Positions 62,201 to 64,000 of a stretch of 64,000 bases of DNA are shown here, one piece after another. Below the pieces are notes generated by a model. That model saw nothing but the letters and a program-made list of their open reading frames with translations. It did no database searches and was not told where the DNA came from. The stretch lies in the NCBI GenBank assembly GCA_014706295.1, contig JACSVZ010000006.1:30851629-30915628 (forward strand), given 5' to 3'. The stretch's first letter is position 1. Each line of letters begins with the position of its first letter. This stretch comes from Lycocorax pyrrhopterus obiensis. Its lineage: Eukaryota; Chordata; Aves; Passeriformes; Paradisaeidae. A program made the position numbers and the translations under genes.

Positions 62201-64000
62201 GACAGAACAACCCTATACTTGCTACTATCAAAATCATTTGGTCTCATTACAGCTTCAGAGATTTTCCATATTCCGGCGAAAGGATATTTTTTTTGTCTAT
62301 TAGACAAGAACGGTACTTCTTGACATTTATGAAACAACTGTAATTACCCACAGGTAGATCTATCCCTTAAACAGATTTTGTATTTCTGGAACCTTAAATA
62401 GTAAGGAGGAGAAGCAATGCCAAAATGTCTATGTATCAAAAAGCGAACCAATTAGCTATTGGTAAGTTTAGTTCTCTTCAGTCTAAGAGGAGTTAATAAG
62501 AAAGATCAAAAAGCGTGCTGTGACTACTTTGTAACACAAATCTGTGGAAAAGAAGGCTTAAAACAAATTCTGCCCCTGTCGTAGGGAAGCAGTAGAACTA
62601 GGAAAGGGTTGTTACTAGAGTTACGACAGGGTAATCACTACTGTTACCTATTCATGTGCAGTTTGAAGAGCTCTTCCTTATGTCCATCTCTATGCTCCAT
62701 CATGTATTCCCACCATATCGCCTAAATACCTAGTTTGGTTAAATCAGTCTGAAGTGCTTAATGAGGCTGAAAACTTGCAGGATTTAATAGAATTTGCAGT
62801 TGTTATCACCTCATTGCTCAACATTTTCATGTCATTAATAAACACACTAAGTACTGGTACTTCTTTTCAGATGGTTAGTTCCTTCATCTTAGAACTCGCC
62901 TTTTTCTCTATGTGTTGCAGCTAAAAACCAGACAAAATGAATCCAGTCTTAGGGTTTGGGTTTTTTAGAATTAAACCAGAGTGAAATTTTGTACAAGGAA
63001 AGGGAATCAGTCAATTGAGGGACATTTCGTAGTGTTCATACTAAATGTGCAGAATAGTTAATAAGTTGTTCACATTCTTACAGATGTGCTTCTAAACTTA
63101 ACATTGGGATGCCTTTTCTCAGGAATTGCTTTGTTTTGAGGCAGTAATAGATTATTTGTCTTGACCTCGATAATACTGACAAATCGCAGACAAAATTTCT
63201 TTCTAAGCATGACAAGGTCATGGGAACCTTTTGGTTCTTGTTTTTTGTAAAGAAAGGTAAAAGCTGAGAAAATTGAGGGAATTGAAGGATTTGTGAGTAA
63301 GTAGTTTAGAATAAACTTTTTGGTATCCTATAGGTGACTTCCATTGTGGGTAGCTTGTTTCACTTCAAATTGGTTGTACCGCAGCTAGTAAAATGGACTG
63401 ATATTTACAATAAAAGAAACATTTTCTTCTTCTCATCTTCAGATCCTAACCAAGTCTAATTGAATTTAAGTTTCCTACTCGTAGCACCAGAAAATACCAA
63501 CAGGATTATGTAAAGTCTCTCATTTTGTTGTGTCTGCCTGTAAATAATGCAAGAGGGTTTCTCAGCAGGTATTTCTTTAGAAATTTTTCGATAATGCTGT
63601 AGCAGCTTATGAATCTTCCATAATAAAAATCTCTGATGAAATACACAGAATACATTATTAAAAATTGTTAATATAGTATAAATACCGCAGAAACCCCACT
63701 CTCTGAGCAATTAAAACGTCAAGCTGTACTCTACTTACTCAAATACATCTTTGAGGAGATAAACGTGATGAAAATGAATGTCAGATGCCATAGATGTATG
63801 TTGTATGACTTTTCCATTTCCACATTTGACCCTTCTGCAGGCAACACAATATAATTTTTGTGGCACAAAGCATTTCTCTTTGTTTTAATACATTTTATGT
63901 AAATATTGTACTGCAGAAAACACAGAACATTTCCTTGAATAATTTTCAATTCCTTTTCTATTAGTTATGTGAAATATAAAAAGACCCCATATCTTGTTTT
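59260..64000. other. AT-rich gene-free sequence
   Basis: No gene was seen on either strand up to the window end. The short frames (84 codons or fewer) lack features. TAAT-rich words are frequent at 60.42-60.53 kb but may only reflect base composition. Confidence 0.55.
59735..59757. repeat. (TC)n-like microsatellite
   Basis: Imperfect CT run, CTTCTCTTTCTCTCTCTCTC, followed by C-rich sequence. Confidence 0.75.

Noticed and set aside
1..64000. tRNA, rRNA, snRNA, CRISPR arrays, bacterial operons or riboswitches
   Set aside because: By reading both strands I found no cloverleaf-type or U6-like sequence and no regularly spaced repeats. The sequence is vertebrate nuclear DNA, so bacterial features do not apply.

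Overview
This window looks like non-coding nuclear DNA from a bird, most likely a neoavian species and a gene-poor part of a large chromosome. It is visibly AT-rich, and no open reading frame exceeds 169 codons. No reading frame resembles a protein family I recognise, and I found no rRNA, tRNA, snRNA or CRISPR array. The bird assignment rests on repeats. Two copies of an LTR family that I recall as abundant in bird genomes (ERVL-like; it begins TGTGCTGGTTTTGGCTGGG and ends GGTTAAACCACAACA) lie at 11.5-12.1 kb and 51.45-52.0 kb. There is also a CR1 LINE 3' tail at 41.95 kb. No databases were searched, so repeat family names are from memory.

Layout: 1-11.4 kb is AT-rich unique sequence with one (TC)n microsatellite and a GC-richer patch at 8.5-9.0 kb. 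At 11,477-12,063 lies a near-complete solo LTR bounded by a perfect 5-bp target-site duplication (TCACC). 12-18.9 kb is AT-rich and without genes. At about 18.96-20.08 kb there is a probable second, different LTR-like repeat. 20-33.2 kb is desert with pyrimidine-skewed blocks. At about 33.24-33.73 kb a third LTR type lies on the minus strand, with a TATA-like box and an AATAAA signal. 34.2-35.7 kb is strongly C/T-skewed. At 36.9-37.0 kb and 39.5-39.7 kb there are clusters of POU- and homeodomain-type motifs that could be conserved regulatory elements.

From about 40.4 to 42.0 kb there is a GC-rich composite repeat with recurring CCAGCAACTGG-type units. Its head is partly repeated about 1.15 kb downstream, and it runs into the CR1 tail. 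At 45.7-46.0 kb there is another GC-rich, probably repetitive patch. The second copy of the first LTR family, older and with a degraded 3' end, lies at 51.45-52.0 kb. A short inverted fragment of the same family sits just upstream of it. The remaining 12 kb is AT-rich, with a GC-rich patch at 59.0-59.25 kb.

There is no gene network to describe. The two same-family LTRs lie 40 kb apart, differ strongly in decay and have no recognisable internal retroviral genes between them, so they are best read as independent insertions. I do not see an undescribed biological system here. The most useful leads are the composite repeat joined to a CR1 tail, the inverted LTR fragment, the candidate regulatory clusters and the strand-skewed blocks.
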